Below, piece by piece: positions 35,601 through 50,700 of a DNA stretch of 64,000 nucleotides. The stretch comes from Taenia hydatigena. Lineage: Eukaryota > Platyhelminthes > Cestoda > Cyclophyllidea > Taeniidae. The notes under the pieces were generated by a model, which was not told the DNA's origin, ran no database searches, and saw only the letters and a program-made list of their open reading frames with translations. The stretch spans positions 8,778,519-8,842,518 of the forward strand of contig JADWOT020000006.1 in the NCBI GenBank assembly GCA_036345935.2, in the 5' to 3' direction. A program made the position numbers and the translations under genes. Numbering within the stretch: position 1 is the first letter of the stretch; every line of letters starts with the position of its first letter.

Positions 35601-38600
35601 GTTTTCATAAATCTAACATTTCCACAAAGCTATAAGTAGTGCATTCATGAACGCTCCTAGCTAGTAGGGTAAAGCAATTACTGCTAGTATCGCGAATCGC
35701 TGGCAAATACGCTGAGGTGGGTGTTTTATTGGATGTCGACCGCAGGTACGTGCAAACCGCCCTGATTCTCGCTATAACACCGACCAAGAGTCTGCACCAA
35801 TGCTACGATCTGCTAAAGCGGCGCGGCTCCTACTTTGACGATCTCTTCGGAGAGGGTACAACATCCGCAAGGGGTGCAGTGGCGGAAGTGGAGATCCTGC
35901 CACCGTGGTGGCCGGAGGATTGGTGGACCCACGCGCTGGAGACGGTGGCGGAGCACTACGCACGCGTTGCACCTCCTCCGGCGCCCGTCGAAACGTTGAC
36001 ACTGCGTCGGCCGCTGATGTCTCTCGCGGTGCGCTCCCTGTGGCCCCTCTTTCGTCTCCTCTCCATCGACCTTGAGGAGGCCAATCCACACACTCACCGT
36101 CAGGTTATCCGCCTCCACCTTCGCCTCACTGGGGTTCGGCCGATGCTCCTACGGTGCGTGCCAGCCAATCCTTACCCTTTCTAATACCCCTTGATCATAC
36201 GTGATCATATCTTGGAGATGAAGCCAATATAATCGACTCAGTTGGCATTTTTTTTCTGCTAGTATTTTCTCATGTAATTTAACTGCTCCCATCCTCTGCT
36301 AATTAGAGTATGATTACTACTCTTTTCACATAAAGCATTTCTGATTGTTGTCTTTTAGGGAGTTGAATAATACATGCTCGCATAAAATGTTAGCAATTTT
36401 CTATTTTTTCAAAAACATTTCGAAAATTTAGACGCTGTTTGCATTTTGCATCTTCGCCTAGAGTCAAAAAACCAAAATGCATCCCAATTAATTTGGAGGT
36501 TAATTCTTCGTTTACGTAATCCGAACTACATAATGTACTCTATTCAACAGGTTCTGAAATGGAAAAATTACGCTCAAGTCTTAAAACTAATTTTGGTTTT
36601 GTGGAGCAAACGTGCACGAATTTTATCAGGATGCATTAGGCATATCCACTATACTATGAGGTTCAGATATACCATGTTTTTTTTATTCCACTAAAGACTT
36701 TCATTCAAGTGCCTATGTTTCTCTAAATTTCCTCGATTTTTTGAACTATGTTTCCAACTTTTTCTGATTTCCTCTGAAAGCAGTCAGTAATTTTTCTGCA
36801 ATTTTGTAATGTATGTATGCTGACAAGGCAGTGTCGCCGTCCCTTTTTATAATAATTTCGAAAATTCCAGAAGATCTTCGGTGCTTAATATAGGTTTTCA
36901 CGTTTTGAGCCACGACAATAGAAGAGTAAGAAGGTGAAAATGAATGCGCCCAAATTCTCCCATTACGAAATGATTCTCTTGAATGTAACTCCAAAATGGC
37001 ATCGGGTATTGGGATCCCAGTTTAACCACGTTAAAGAGGCATATGAAGTAAGCGTAGCATTTTCTTAAAACAAAAAAGAGTTTCAGTTGGGGCGCAGCCC
37101 ACAACATCAGAGGATTGGAGCGTGCCCCCACTCTCACGTGAAGCCAACAAGAGGAGTGGAAGCAATCCGGTGAAATTCTTCAATGTCGACTTGTCTTCCG
37201 AAGGCGCACGCGTTGGCATTATCAGCTCCACCTCCGACACCAGCTCTGTAGTCTCAGCAGAATTAGGCGGTGGCGGAGACTATGACGGCTCTGCTCCACC
37301 TCCTGCTGCTGTTGCTCCTACCACTCCTGCGTTATTGAATTCCAGCACCTCCAAGGAGTCCGTCATGCAAAGACTGTTCCGTAGGACCAGCACAAGGTTC
37401 GTGCATAAAGCAATGAGTTCTGGCCACCTTCTCTAGAATATGCTCACATTTTGCTGTGCTTTCAATTCATTTGTCCGATTTACATTAAACTCATGATCCT
37501 TCACCTGTACCGTTGGCTAGTTTGGTCAAGTTTTCGATAAATTCAAAAAATAATGACAGTCTCTTCCTCTACTCAGGCTCCTGTGTTTAACAATTTAGAG
37601 GAAGACCTGGTCGAGTCCTGTTTAAAAGATCCAGCGACAACACACGCACCACAAATGGTCAATCGGCTGACGTCAAGCCCTTGAAACGTCCCACGTCGAT
37701 TGACTTTCTCGGCTACCGGCGTCGTCTGAACACGTTAGATAGAGTGAATCCTTTGCCCTGCGATTCGATTCTCGATGGTCTCACACTCTCCTCAGGTAAA
37801 TATATCAATGAATTTTCTTTAAACGGCTTTTGCTTGGTTGGTGCCAATTCACGTCAGCTATTTCGACTAAATATGTTTAATAAATTAACTAAAATTTATG
37901 CAGTAGCTCACAATGCATGAAAACCGAATTGTGATGACTCAACGGATCAATCAACGATTCAATTTATTTACATTCTACACCAATTCCACATATTTCATTT
38001 AGTACTTTCTTGTTAATTCTCCTGTGGCAGATTACGATCGCTTCGTCCCCAGTGCAACGGTAACCCCCGAAAACGCGTCAACAACGGAAGACTCCGTCTT
38101 TTCTGACAGTAGGGTCATTCGACGTCATAAAAAGGGCTTTAGCCTCTCCGACCTATCAAGCTTCATGCAGTCATTTAAAGTGTCGAAAAACGAGGCCTCC
38201 TCAAAGAATCATGCCGACACAAACGGTGCTCCTGTGCCAGTGGTCACAACGAAGGCTGTTGTAATTGAAAAGAATGATGTCCTCTTTTACCCGCGATGCC
38301 ACGCCACGAATCCATTTCATTGTCATTTGCACGAATCAGCCAAGGAACCGATTGAAGACAAGGATAATGCTTTAATATTTCAACCTGGTGACAACTATCT
38401 CATCATGGAGACAGGGGTAAGTGGCTGCGCATCCATCACACTCCTGTTTTGATCTATTGTGAGTTGAAATATTTTGTTGGTTGTTATTTTTAGCATTACG
38501 GCTTTCATCTGCCAGGTGAGATTTCAATCGCTGTCTACAACGATTCCCAAAGTGCTGCAAACAATAGTCCCATATTCATATTCTCAAGCCCCATTAACCC

Positions 38601-41600
38601 TGAACAGTACGGGTCCACGTGGTCCAACGAGGCGCTTTTGGAGCGTCTCCTTCCGAGGGTCGAACAGGTTGAAGTCCTTCAACTATCTAAGGTGTACTCC
38701 TTCCCCGGATCGCCGAAAAAAGGTGCGTTTTAATTCAATTTTATTAAATTCACTTGAATTCACTGTGCACTTTGTTCAGTCTGAATGACATCTCATTTCT
38801 CAACGCACCGTCACTTTTGGTTGCTACATGGTTCCAATTTTTCTGGTTGCTGCCGCAGTGCTAACTTCAAAACACTTCCTATCCGCCCAATTTCAGCTTT
38901 GGGAAATTTTTTCCCTTGCGAATCAAATGCTTTCTTATAGCGGGTGCTTGTGAGAATAAGCATGTGATATGTGGAGGTTTAAGGACTCTCACGAGTAAGT
39001 AGACGTTTTTGCTTTGAATGTGGTGGATTTTCATAGCATTTATTGTCCTCCGGGTGAGTCAGCGGGAGGAGATATCCACACCTCGTCATGCGATAGGGCT
39101 ATCTGTTTAACCAACACATAATCCTTTTGAACAAGTTAGGTACCTTGCATGCCGAATATTTAAGCATTGAACTCTTTTCACTTTGTAAACATTACGACTT
39201 TGTTATTACCCGCAATCAAGAGGTGTTGCGTTTTGAGATAGGAAAAACGGAATTGATGCAGCTTTTAATCAGGCCAGCATGCGAAAGTAGTGTGTGAAAG
39301 GTGAAATCGGAAGACCAGTAATTCTTTTGTGCTGCTTCAGCTTCAGCGCTGGTAATGAGTGACATGAGCCAGCCGGTATTTCTAACGGTGCGTGTTGGCG
39401 CCCTGTCGATCGAACGGCAGGCCAGTGACAGCGGCGTTGACAACGCCACTGGCCTTCGTCTGCACCGCTATCCTCATGCCGAGGCACAACGGGAGGCGGT
39501 CTGGGGTCAGAACTACGTCATTGAGCCCTCTCAGAAAGATGAGGTCGAGAAGCCAGTAGCTTTGAGTGACCTCGGCGATCTCGTGATTGCGCCAGGCGAA
39601 CCACCTTCCTCCTCCCCCCTCCTCTACACTCCAGGAACCCGTCTCTGTCCTCGGCGCAGCTTCCTCCTCCGGCCAAAACCAAATGAACGGGTGTGACGCC
39701 TGTTTTTCTTATTTTTGTTTTTAATCCTCTCTTGGTCGTCTTCGTCTCGTTCTCCGCGTCAGTCGTGAATGTGATAGGCAAATACGAACGCGGTTTCACG
39801 CGTAATAGCATGCGTGGCACACACGCACACGCACGGCGTACAAGCATAGCGTGGTAGTATTTAACTAAATCAATGGCCGGCTGTCCCTTTCCAGGAGCTG
39901 ATTCCATTTATACTGGGACTTAAGCAAATAATTCATTTATCGTTTACTCTGCCTTCCCTAATAATAATGTACTTTCCGCGAAAAAGGCACATTTAGCTCA
40001 TTCTGGATATTTAACTTTTGCAGAAGTGTGACTTTAGACCCATGCATCGAGGCTGTTGTCACGGTATTCCTTTAGAATTTGAGCCAAATTACATAAATCT
40101 CCCCACCCCATTTGAATGCAATGGTTATTCTAACGCTGCAGCTATGGTGTTTCGTGGTCTCTTTACCTAACAGTGTCATAGAGAACATTTATTGTTGAGT
40201 CTTTAGCCAATTGAGAGTTTTCAACTAGCTTTCAGAGTAATTCTAAGTGAATTAAGTAGTGTCACAACCCCTCAATAAGGGCAAATTTGAACTCTACACG
40301 ATTTGAGTGCAACATGTCTGAATCGTTCATCGAGCTGTGGTGGAACTTTGAAACTCTTGGTTCGACTTCTCTACGCATATTTGTCTGAGAAGTTTGGCTG
40401 AAATCTCAACACTGCTTTTTCCTGTTACAGATTGCCCTCATTCTGCCTTCAGGGCGTCCCTATCCCATTAATCTAATACCCATTGGGGTCCTGATTTTCA
40501 AAGCCAAAGTTTTCTCCTTTCGAAGCAAACAGTAAGTGACTGCTTCAAAAGATAGCTTTTATTGCTCTCTATTTGCCCATTTGGTGGTGTGGGAGGCGGC
40601 TGTATGGAATCAATGCCTGTGTGTCTCGATAAGTGAGCCTGTGCAATTTCAATGGGAAAAATCCAGCTATGGCATCCCCGCATACTCGAGCACCCAGCCA
40701 CAGAGCCTACTGCTAATTTCTCTCTATGTACTTTATCGGAATGTTTCTCGAAATGCATTACGTCTTTTACGCATAAGTGAGGGCGTATAGGTTGCGATCT
40801 AATACAAGCATTTTTTAATTTGACAATCATTATTTTGCTTAAGGGAGGCTGTCTATTCATGATCACGTTCACTTGTGAATGCAATTGCAAACTTCTGCCT
40901 CAAACGGCAAATGTGTTTTAAGTGCATTGTAAGGCGAAACTGGAGGAGCGATTCTAAAAAGTCACCTTTATAAAAAGTATAGTTAAATGAGGCGATGGGA
41001 TTTTTTGAGTTGAGCTTTTGCATTTTCTGCAAAGCAAAAAAGAGGGTGAACTTTTGGACCCCTCTTTATATGACAATTTGTTCGTGTTTATGGACACTTT
41101 GTTATAGAGTTCAAACAACTATTTTCCGTATCTTGCCCTACTCCTGCACGGGTTTCTTTTGAAGTAGTATTAAATTTGGCCTTTTCCCTCATGATTGAAT
41201 TTCACACCTACGTCCTCCAATTGAAGAGTAGAATACATGCTCGTCAAAATGTCGATGCTTATACGACGAAACGATGGGTTTATCCATCAGCCTCATTTCA
41301 GCATGTTATTCGTGCCTCACTCTTAAAATCAACTCGGATCCTTATAGAGTTCTAAAAGCATTTTGCTCTCAGCCTGTCGAAAATGGCTACTCTCCCGTGA
41401 AGTTGATGACAGTCGCTTGTATTCTTGCTGTTGATGTCTGCGAGTCTGTGTTCTCGTGACTTGTCAAGGAGATTCAAACTTACACAAAAGAATCCATTCC
41501 TATTTCGGCATAGATCTAACCCGGAGTACTTAATCAGATTGTGCTGATTGCTTCTACTCATGCCTGCTGTACGTAAGCCATGTTTTCGGTTGCTCCCACA

Positions 41601-43453
41601 GAGATTTAGCGACTTCACTCCCACTAATATTCATCTCTTTTGCGGAAGCATATAAATGACACCTAATTGCATACAAATTTACATGGATTTTGCATTTCAA
41701 ATAGCACAATGCGGTGGTAGGGGTGGAAATATTAGTACGATTTCATTGACCTACAAAATTTTTATATTTCTCTACAGCAGGCCATTCCGTTGTAGCAGCC
41801 AATGTGGCCAAAGATATTGATACAGTACTGGCTCCCGTCGGGGGTAATTGAAGCTGAACGCAATTTTAATCGAGCTTAAATTTTGTAAATGATTTTCTAA
41901 GAGTTTATTTGTAGAACTACTATACACCATAAATATTCCAGCACCCGAAATGTTTTCTTGTTTTTATCTTGCAGTTTCTTGGTGCAATTGCGAGTGCAGG
42001 TGCGTGACACTACCTGGCCAGTGCTGGGCTCCGTCGACGAAAAGGAGGGCTCTCCTCATCTAAACCCTTTCTACTGCAAAGAGCGCATTACTTTCAGGAT
42101 CTCCACTCCCGAACTGGTGATCAAATCCTTTAGTGATGCCCCTTCCCAGCCACCACCACAGTCGCAGTCATCTCCTCCACTGGCACCATCACTGTGGGGC
42201 TCCCTCGCGCAGGGGCTGCAGCGCTCCATCAGTATTGTCGAGTTCGCACCTCCTCCACCTGCTGCCACTGCCGTTGGTGCTTCCGCTGTCCTGCATCGTC
42301 CTTTGTTGCCTAACTCCGGAGAAGTCGGCAACTCTATGTTTTTTCCTCCGAAGGCGATGGAAGGGACTGCTGAGTGGAACGCCTCTACTCCCTCTGGTGC
42401 GACCGGCAACAGCGAAGCTGGCTCCACACAGGACTCCTCCTCCAACTCCCAGCATCCTGTCCAACTAGTTGAACCGCCCGATTTTGAATGGGTAGCCTAT
42501 TTCAAACGGTGTTTACCGATGTTATGAAGCAATAGCGACTTGACTATCATAACTCCTAAGGCGAAAGTATGCTAAGCTGAATTGGTGGCTCCTGGCACAT
42601 TACTAAGCACAGCCAATCTTTAACAATTTATCAATTAATAAAACATTTTAATTCAAGGGGCGGTTTACCAATCTTATTTTCTGCAGTGATGACATTTATG
42701 ACTTGTTCTCAATCGATTGACCTACAGTGGACCCCACGCTATGCTTTACTTCCTCTTGTCTGTTTTCTATAAATTTAATGCAATTGAATGAAGAGCTATC
42801 ACACACAATTAAACTGTTTCTTGCCTTGATTGCCTTACACCGCCATTGGGGCATTTCCCAAGATTATTTCAATCTCTGACTATGCAGTGTGCTGTAATAG
42901 TTTAGTATTCCACAAAGGTCATTTGAAAATCTTCGGTAGAGTTTAAACTGGTTAGTAATTTATTGCATTATTTGAGGAACTTATTTTGAAACGCTAGCAT
43001 TAACTGAATAGTGCGATGTAACATCAATGCGCAAATTTATCCTCTCTGTGATCAGGAGTCGTTCCTTGAACGTTAAGAGCTGTGTAAGCTATCCTCCTTT
43101 TATCCACCCGCCGACGGTCGCTTGTCCGCAAGGAAATAACTTACAGTGCTTCATTTCACCGCGTTGTTTTTCAGCATTTCACCCTCCTGGGAAGCTCGAA
43201 AACATGCTTTTGTGCCTAACATTAAGTCAGGGGTCTTTAAACGTTAGTAATACTTGCTATTCCTCTTTTTCAGATCGTCTCCCACGGTCGACCTTTGACC
43301 GTCTCGTGGACTGTACAAATGGACTACCTCAATCGTCTCTTGCGTCCTTTGCCGAAGTCCGACAAGATTGGTGTTTCGGCCGACTTCACCCTCCTTGTTG
43401 GGACCAACTTCGATGAAGTCCGACCTCGTCTGCGCTATTCATGCAACCTCATG
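29655..43453 (+). CDS. TRAPPC10: TRAPP complex subunit 10 (TRS130 homologue)
   Basis: Large subunit of the TRAPPII complex, which activates Rab GTPases in Golgi traffic. Readable exons: 29655-29869, 30093-30274, 30689-30875, 31861-31972, 32493-32749, 33517-34325, 34978-35151, 35746-36153, about 37098-37396, 37599-37795, 38031-38416, 38494-38722, about 39347-39690, 41975-42491, 43274-43453. Family blocks in order: HWSRRPNQPSRIVHVDPNFL (N-terminus), KLKNDF, SLYSCMSLYEEALECIEKAE, LFELRAHILTRECALL, ELADFY, KAESLYHRATKILLKESW, and near the end YLNRLLRPLPKSDK. Exon phases agree from 29655 to 36153 and from the ninth exon to the thirteenth. At 36153-37098 and 39690-41975 they disagree, so small exons are missing there. 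The initiator and final exon are also unplaced. Exons 8, 9, 11 and 14 include Pro/Ser-rich, fast-evolving tracts. The intron after 32749 has a GC donor. Several introns exceed 1 kb. Confidence 0.88.
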
Positions 43454-44779
43454 GTAAGGGCTGATACAAAAATAGTGTCCCACTTTATTAATTGTAACTA
43501 TAGAAAATAATTTGAACAAAGCGTCGATGCTTTAATCGTTTTTATGCTTTTATTCATTCGCATTTCCGCCTAACATTCCTTTTTTCATTTATGTTCCATA
43601 CAACCGCATGAAAAATTAAGCAAATGAAACAGCGGAGTTTTACCTACTGTACTGGTACCTTAAAATAGGCTCGCATATGTAAAATTATGATGTATTGCCC
43701 TAGTTTTTTCCCTAATTTCATCGTTTGTCTTATCGCTATCGCGATTTCAGATGTTCTCCAATAACAGGCATGAAACAAATTTCCCTTGATTATACCACTT
43801 TTCCCAAGTGAACCATGTCTGATACACTATCAATATCTTGTCTTTCAGAAGAAATACTGAAAACAAAGAATACTGTATGTTCTCATATCTAACACACATC
43901 TGCCGCTTAATTCACTGACAGCCATAACTCCGAAGGGTAAAATGCAAGCAATGCCTTATTTTCTCCTCTAGCAAAAGTTTTTTCCTCCGCAACAAAACGG
44001 ACTTGGTGGGATTTTCACCCGCAATAATCAGAATCACCTTTGATAAAACCTACCCTCCGCTAAAACGTGTCCCGCCATCAATTGGTGCTGTGATTTTTTC
44101 TACCCATCCAGGCGGAACAAAGCGTCCGAATAAACTTACGCGACTTCACTCTTGTACTTTTTGAATTTTAAGGCTGGTTTGAGTGCTTAATTTGTTAAGG
44201 CAGCCAATTCACTCAAATACGAACTTAACGAACGGAGCAACTCCTGCTCTCATAAGACGCGCACCGTACCCACTAAACGGCATTAGTTCTTACCTCTTGC
44301 TTCAAACGAGTACTCAACTCATTTGAGGTTAATCATTTCACTTTGGAAAACAATATTTGCGCCATTGTGACTCTGGGTTGGTACTACGGAGATCGTGACC
44401 ACGCATCCTCCCTTCCCTTCCTCCCAGTGAGCTCCAACGTTTCGCTGGGAAATGCCAACAACATTTTCTTTTGTAATGAGCTCAAGCCGTTTAAACCCTT
44501 ATTTTAGTTAATGATAATCGGCAACCGTCTTATCAAAGGACATACGACTCAGAATCAACAAAGTTTTCATGTCGTTAATTGAATTCACGGTGTGCGTCGG
44601 AATAAGTCGTCATTTTGTGTTAGGAAAAGCAGTGATGGTGACCCACAGTTAAAACGAATCAATGATGAGATGATGTGTTGAAGGAGCACAAAAGCGCACA
44701 GAGGAGGAAGGGCAATCAAGACAGTGCCAGAGCTACGACGGCGGTGTCACCGATAGTAAAAGCTTTTTGCAGAAACAAT
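43454..44779. other. Convergent 3' region of TRAPPC10 and GBA2
   Basis: The last TRAPPC10 exon should lie here. A candidate acceptor at about 43971 (tttctcctctag) opens a phase-0 frame of 23 codons to a stop, but its sequence does not clearly match the family C-terminus. Nothing else was recognised. Confidence 0.35.
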
Positions 44780-47700
44780 CTAGTCGGCAGTCTGGGTGAG
44801 GCTGGACTCATTGCAGCAAATATGTCTCATATCAACCGCGTGCTGAATGCTCCAGATGGCGAGAGGGCGCATGTATCCCGGGGATCGGTAGCTCTTCTCC
44901 ATGGTGTAAGCCTCGGGTGTTTGATATTGCAGGCCTAGGTTCTCGTAGACTGTTTTGTAGCAGGCGGCACCGAGGTCGAATCCATTGATCGGCATGCCCT
45001 TGAACCAGAGAGGAGGGTTGCGACTTGACAGCAAATTTAGCGGAATACGTTGTCGAGATATCAATAGATAAAAGACTTCGGAAAGCTCAGACTTTAACGG
45101 CGTTGTCTTCATTTGAAGACATGTGGCTAGTCCCATACTAATTCGACCCTGTTGTTGATCAATAGAGGCGATAATGACGCACCACATATGCTTGATCGTT
45201 GTATTGAACTCTCAATATGGTTTTAAACATACTAAAACTAATCAGGCAATTAATAACACTAAGCTAATAGTACTACTACTTTAAGGATTTCCTATTTACC
45301 TCTAGTATGAAGAGAGACGCAAGGCAGTAGTTGGTGCCGACCCAGAACTCCTCAGCTTGGATGTTGGAAATTATTTTGCCATTCTTGCGGACTCCGTTAA
45401 TTGCACCCATTTCCCCACCCAGCACCGATCGCCAATTTTTACTGACAACCGAGTCAATCGCGATGGGGATTGTATTTTCTGGCAGAATCTGCAGTCTGCA
45501 AAACACGAGGCAATCAAGTATTAGATGTGATTCTTTGCAGAATGCACTAAAACTGACCAATGTAGTGATAAATTCACTGCGCACTAAAAAAGAGACTTGG
45601 TCACACTTTGGAATGTGTTCATCAAACTCCTCATAGTGGCTGCCTCAGCAGAAAAGGTTATACAATGGGTGAAATTTGAACTGCGTGACCCACGCCATTT
45701 CTTCTGTGTGCACCACTCCCGATGTTCTAAGGCAAAAATGTTCGCATTAGTCAACTAAAGAGGCAAATGTAACGTTCGGTTAACTTTGTTCACCGTAGTC
45801 CTCATCTCTTTTGAAGGGCTAAGGAACCCACTAAACAATGGCCATAGTTTACAAGCGGTGTTCGTTGTTTGTCATTTGATAAGACTAAACTGAAGAATTC
45901 GCAACATTTGATCACTACGATTTATGTGACAGGTGACAGTAAACAACAAAACGAGGATAATGTAACGCTAGCAACTAGGATTGAGTTTAACTATCAGACT
46001 GAGAGCTTTATTTACTAGCTGGAAGAATTCAAATCTAGTGGTGGGTACTTTAAAAGTAATAACCTGATTAAAACATCTATATTATGCGCGTTTCCATAGA
46101 AATACTTGGCAAAATGGTAATTCTGCATGTAAATGTAGAAATGGCAATTTATTAGCTTAAATACGATGCGCATACCGCAACGAGTACCTGTTGAAATACG
46201 CCTCCAGGGAAATGTCTCAACTGCAATACATTTGTTCAGGCGCTTCCTCTTTAAGGCGAGGCCAGTATCAGCAGTACGTATGCAGACTTCATTTTAGTTT
46301 AATTTGGGAAGTAAAAATGGCTCAATGAGGCATAAAATGCATCAGGTTAGTGTTAGCTTCGATTTAATACTCTACTGTCCCTCGCCAAATTCAGCGATGC
46401 CATGGGGACAATGTGATACAGACACAACTCAATGTCTTCTAATGTGGAAACCTAGTTGCTTGCTTCCCCTGCAGACGATAATGGCACTTAGTGCAGTGCA
46501 CTAGAGATGACACGCAAAAGCCAAGCGGTGTTTATAAGTCCGTACCGTTCCAAAGTTTCTTATAATAGTTGGTTTTCGCCTTGGATAAGAGTTCGCCGAA
46601 CTTGTGCTCCTGCCCCGCAAGAGTGTCCCTCTTAGCAGGATTTTGCTCCTTCGAAAGGTTATACGAAATCATATCCTTAGTTGCATAGAGCGCCGCAAGC
46701 CAAATGCCTCCAATGTAAGCACTGTAAAGACCAAAAACAGAAAACATTAAAAAAACCCGAAATGTGACATCGCAAACTGTTCATTTGGCGTCAAAAAATA
46801 GACCTCCACGGCATACAAAAGAGCCACCAAATACCGATGTTATGAATCTACAGTGCCGAAGCATAAACATCAATCGCTAAAGCTCCAACGATGAAACAAC
46901 CATAAATTTATACCTTATTACCTTACTTTACCCAAAAGCTATGAAATGTAGAAATTTGAACAAAAAGCCAAAAACGCCAATAATGGGTGACATAGTCTAG
47001 TCAACTTTACACGCGAACATGGAAAAAAATTACCAACCCGAGACCAACAGCCTTCCACATATCATAAGTCTGATCTGGAAAGTTAGCACTTTCAATTATT
47101 CCATCTTCATCCGTATCCCATCTTTCAAGACAACTTTCCATGATTGCCTTTAAAAAAAGATACTCAAGTCACCATATCGCTATCAAAAGCAAGTCAATGA
47201 TTACCAAAAAATAATAATAATGTGTAAAAAAAGTTACAAGGAAACAAAGCAAGATCTTTTCAATTTGCTTTCCGACTACCAAGATTTCGTAACAGGGCAC
47301 TAAGGGAATAGCAAGGTACCACAACAAGCGGGAGCATGTAGAACAGGTAGCTATCGTCGGCGGTGACCTTCCAGTCGCGCCAAGTCATGAGCACAAACTT
47401 GGGGTTAAGATCCTTCCACTCATCAGTAGCACGGATGGTATAGGCGTTCACGCGGTACCAAGGCTCATCCTCGGGGTCCCCGCAGTCGTGAGGCACCGAG
47501 AGGGCATAGTTGAGAATGCGATCTTCGTCATGGGTGCTCTTGAACAGCGGCTTCATGGGAGAGCGGTCCTCGCTAGCAGCCATATCGGCCAGGTCATAGT
47601 TGACTGCCAACTGCAGCTTGGGCCAGAGTTTAAGCAGAGCCCATGAGGCGTAAAAGTGCACGTCGTAGGTGTTGTACATGCGGTATTCATGGCCTTGGGA

Positions 47701-50700
47701 TATGACGCCAGCATACTTTTAAGCAAAGGCAACAGCCAAGCATGACTCCTCTACTAAAATTTGTACTTACTTTGAGACTAAATAAGGCTACTTCGATAAT
47801 TTTTTACCTTGGACTGGTTTGATGGCCTCCAAGACAATGTTAAAGGATTCGAAGCATTTCTAAAACCCCAAAACGGTGGAGTCCTTCTAACCGCGAGAAG
47901 CCAAAAAGTAATTTAGCGCTTTAAGCCCCTGTTCAGCATGAGTAAACACAAGTGGTCCGTGTAATACTGTGCAAGCCTATGTAGAAGCGACAAAAAACAA
48001 TGATTCCTGACAAGAGGAGCAACAAACCTTCAAGGTAAGCGAAGAGTCCCATTTCGTTACCGACGCTAACGCGGGCACGAATTGACTCGATTTCAGCGAC
48101 GCCAGCAGGAGCACTGTCACCCTTAGCGAAGGCTTTGGCGGCGTAATAAGTAGGTCGGCGGCAATGAACGGTGTGGTTGCGACGGCGCACATTCTCCAGC
48201 GGGGAGCACAACCCATCCACACCGCCACTGACGGCATCACCACTGTCTGCCGCAGAGGCACCCCCCCCTGCTATCACTCCTGCTGATTCCTCATCGGGTA
48301 GGGGATCCAACCACACCGTGCCTCCGTCGGAGATGTAGTATAGCTCATTGAAGAGAGCTGACTTGTACCAGGTCGGAAAATGACTATAAAGTCGCCGCCG
48401 TGAAAATTAACTAGTGAATGAGGTCAATCAGATGAGCAACGTATTATCTGATTTTTCACCAAACGCATACTCTCCATTTATACAGTTAATTTAAAAAATG
48501 CGTCGAGTAATGATGCTGCCCCGTTTTTTAAAAACAGACCTAGATCAGGAAGGGAGATTAGTGGGTCACACAAACGTCTTCCCTTAATTTAAAGTGAAAA
48601 ATTATTATTTTAGGATAATATAAAGGTTTTGATAATTTTTTTTCACAAACTTAACTCTGTGTTACCTGAAGGCCTTTCTCAATTACACAATTATTTCCTC
48701 CCAGTAAGCATTCAAGTCGCTGTTACCATTGCAAGCAATTCAGCCTATCAATAATGTACAGCTCACACCTTTCTCACCTGTCTTCAAGAATGGGGCTTTG
48801 CCAAGATTCAATAGCCTCGTCCCAGAGATGTGCTCTCTGAGAAGCATAGACGAGAAGCTCGCCTGCCCCTCTGATGATGTCCTCGGAAAACCAACGAACG
48901 TAACGTCTATGGTAAACAAAAACACGACCACAGCGAGGGGTGGCACAAATCTTGCAAAGGTGGAGCAGCTTTGATTTTAAGCCCCTTAAGTGGTAAGCAC
49001 TTCATTTCCTCTTGAGGTTCTGGATTTACCGTCCCTACTAGATGACAAACACTACATATTTGAAGATTTGATCATTACTCGTGAATGCTTTGCTTGCGGG
49101 TACAAAATACCTGTCGGATAACACATCGCCACCGTGATGACAGATGCCTCAAAATATCCAAGTATTTGAATGAAAAGCTGAAATTACCAAACCTTTTAAA
49201 GTACTAGTACGAAAAGGGTTTGCTAACTGCAGTTTCACAAACAATCAAGATGTCAACAAAGCGAACTCAAGGTCAAGTGACCAGCGAGTCTGACGCTAAA
49301 AGTTTTGTGCGTTACAAAGTGATGAGGTGACCTATTGATTTGCCTAGTCGCTTTAAATAGCCATAGCGGAAGGAAAGGAAATAAACAGAGGTTTTCAAAA
49401 AGCCACTACTTCGAGTGAACACTGACTACGTAGAACTAAGTATATGATATAAAATGGGAGCTGGTACCCACTCTGATTAATTCAAATGATGATGTGGCCT
49501 ACCATATCAGCTTCAAACAGCTCTAAAGGCAACTAGAGTTATGCTTTTGGTGGAAACACCAATAATATGCTCAAACTATACATCAATCTAAAATATCCTG
49601 GATATGTCCAGCACTGATGCTATGGCAACAAGTTTACCGAACTACCGGAAGGCTCGTAACTAAACTAAATTGTCGAAATTACATCATCTTTGCTCATGTT
49701 TGAGTGTTTAAGCATCTCACAGCCCGACGACAAGATGAAAGAAGAGTGCGCACCTCCTGTAAGCAACCAGGGCTGATCTGAAGTGCACCCGTGGCATGTG
49801 CCAGGTGAGGTAGAAGTCGCAGGCCTCCTGACCGGGCACCACATCATCCCTACCTCTGGCAGCAGCAATCACCTTGAAAGAGGCGCAAACTGCAATGCCA
49901 ATCAGGGGGTGGTTCTTGCCCTTCCCCTCCGCGTAGTAGCCTGAAATGAAATAGTGAGCAAGTTTTAATGGAGAAAACAATACCTGCGTGCGCGCATGAA
50001 TACACGTGGTTAAGCGATCGTGATACGCATGCATCGCTGTCGCTAGGATACACACACAAAAGCCCCCTAGGTTTGCGAACACTCAGAGTAGACTACCAAA
50101 CAGCCACTTAAAAGTGAAGTGGATTTTATTCAAATGGTACCTATGAATGCATTAAGCTAATTAAAGTACGACAAATATGCATTACTCTTTCCATCTCATG
50201 CACGTTACCTCAAAATCCCCTCGGGTTTTTCTTTGGGTAAACTAAAAGCGATAAAAAGGATTTTGCAATAACACTTCCAGCGAGTATATGGGCTCAACAG
50301 AGGCAAACTTGAAGCGACTACAAGGAAGCAAATCATCCCATCCAACTTCATAAAGCCCAGAAAGGAGAACGATAGCTTCGCTTGCACATCCAATAGGAAG
50401 CAATGTCTAAGACTGCTAAATATGCTAATAAGGGGATACACAACTCGGCCTCTTACCAGTTTTTTCGAAGGCCAGATGACCTTCCTGGCCTAAGTCAGTC
50501 CAAAGTTTTGCCGCACTGATGGCACCATGGGCGGGGGCCATGTTGTGGGTCGTGATGCCCCAAGGAGATTGACACAACTCCTCACCGGTAGTCTTTTGCT
50601 TGCTGCTGCCACCACCTTTACCTCCAAATTTGAAGCCCACACAACGTGAAACCTCAACCTGGAAGGCACGAGCCAATGAAAGTAATGCGGTCACGTGACT

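Noticed and set aside
42071..42445. Minus-strand 124-codon frame
   Set aside because: It is a shadow of the Pro/Ser-rich TRAPPC10 exon 41975-42491.
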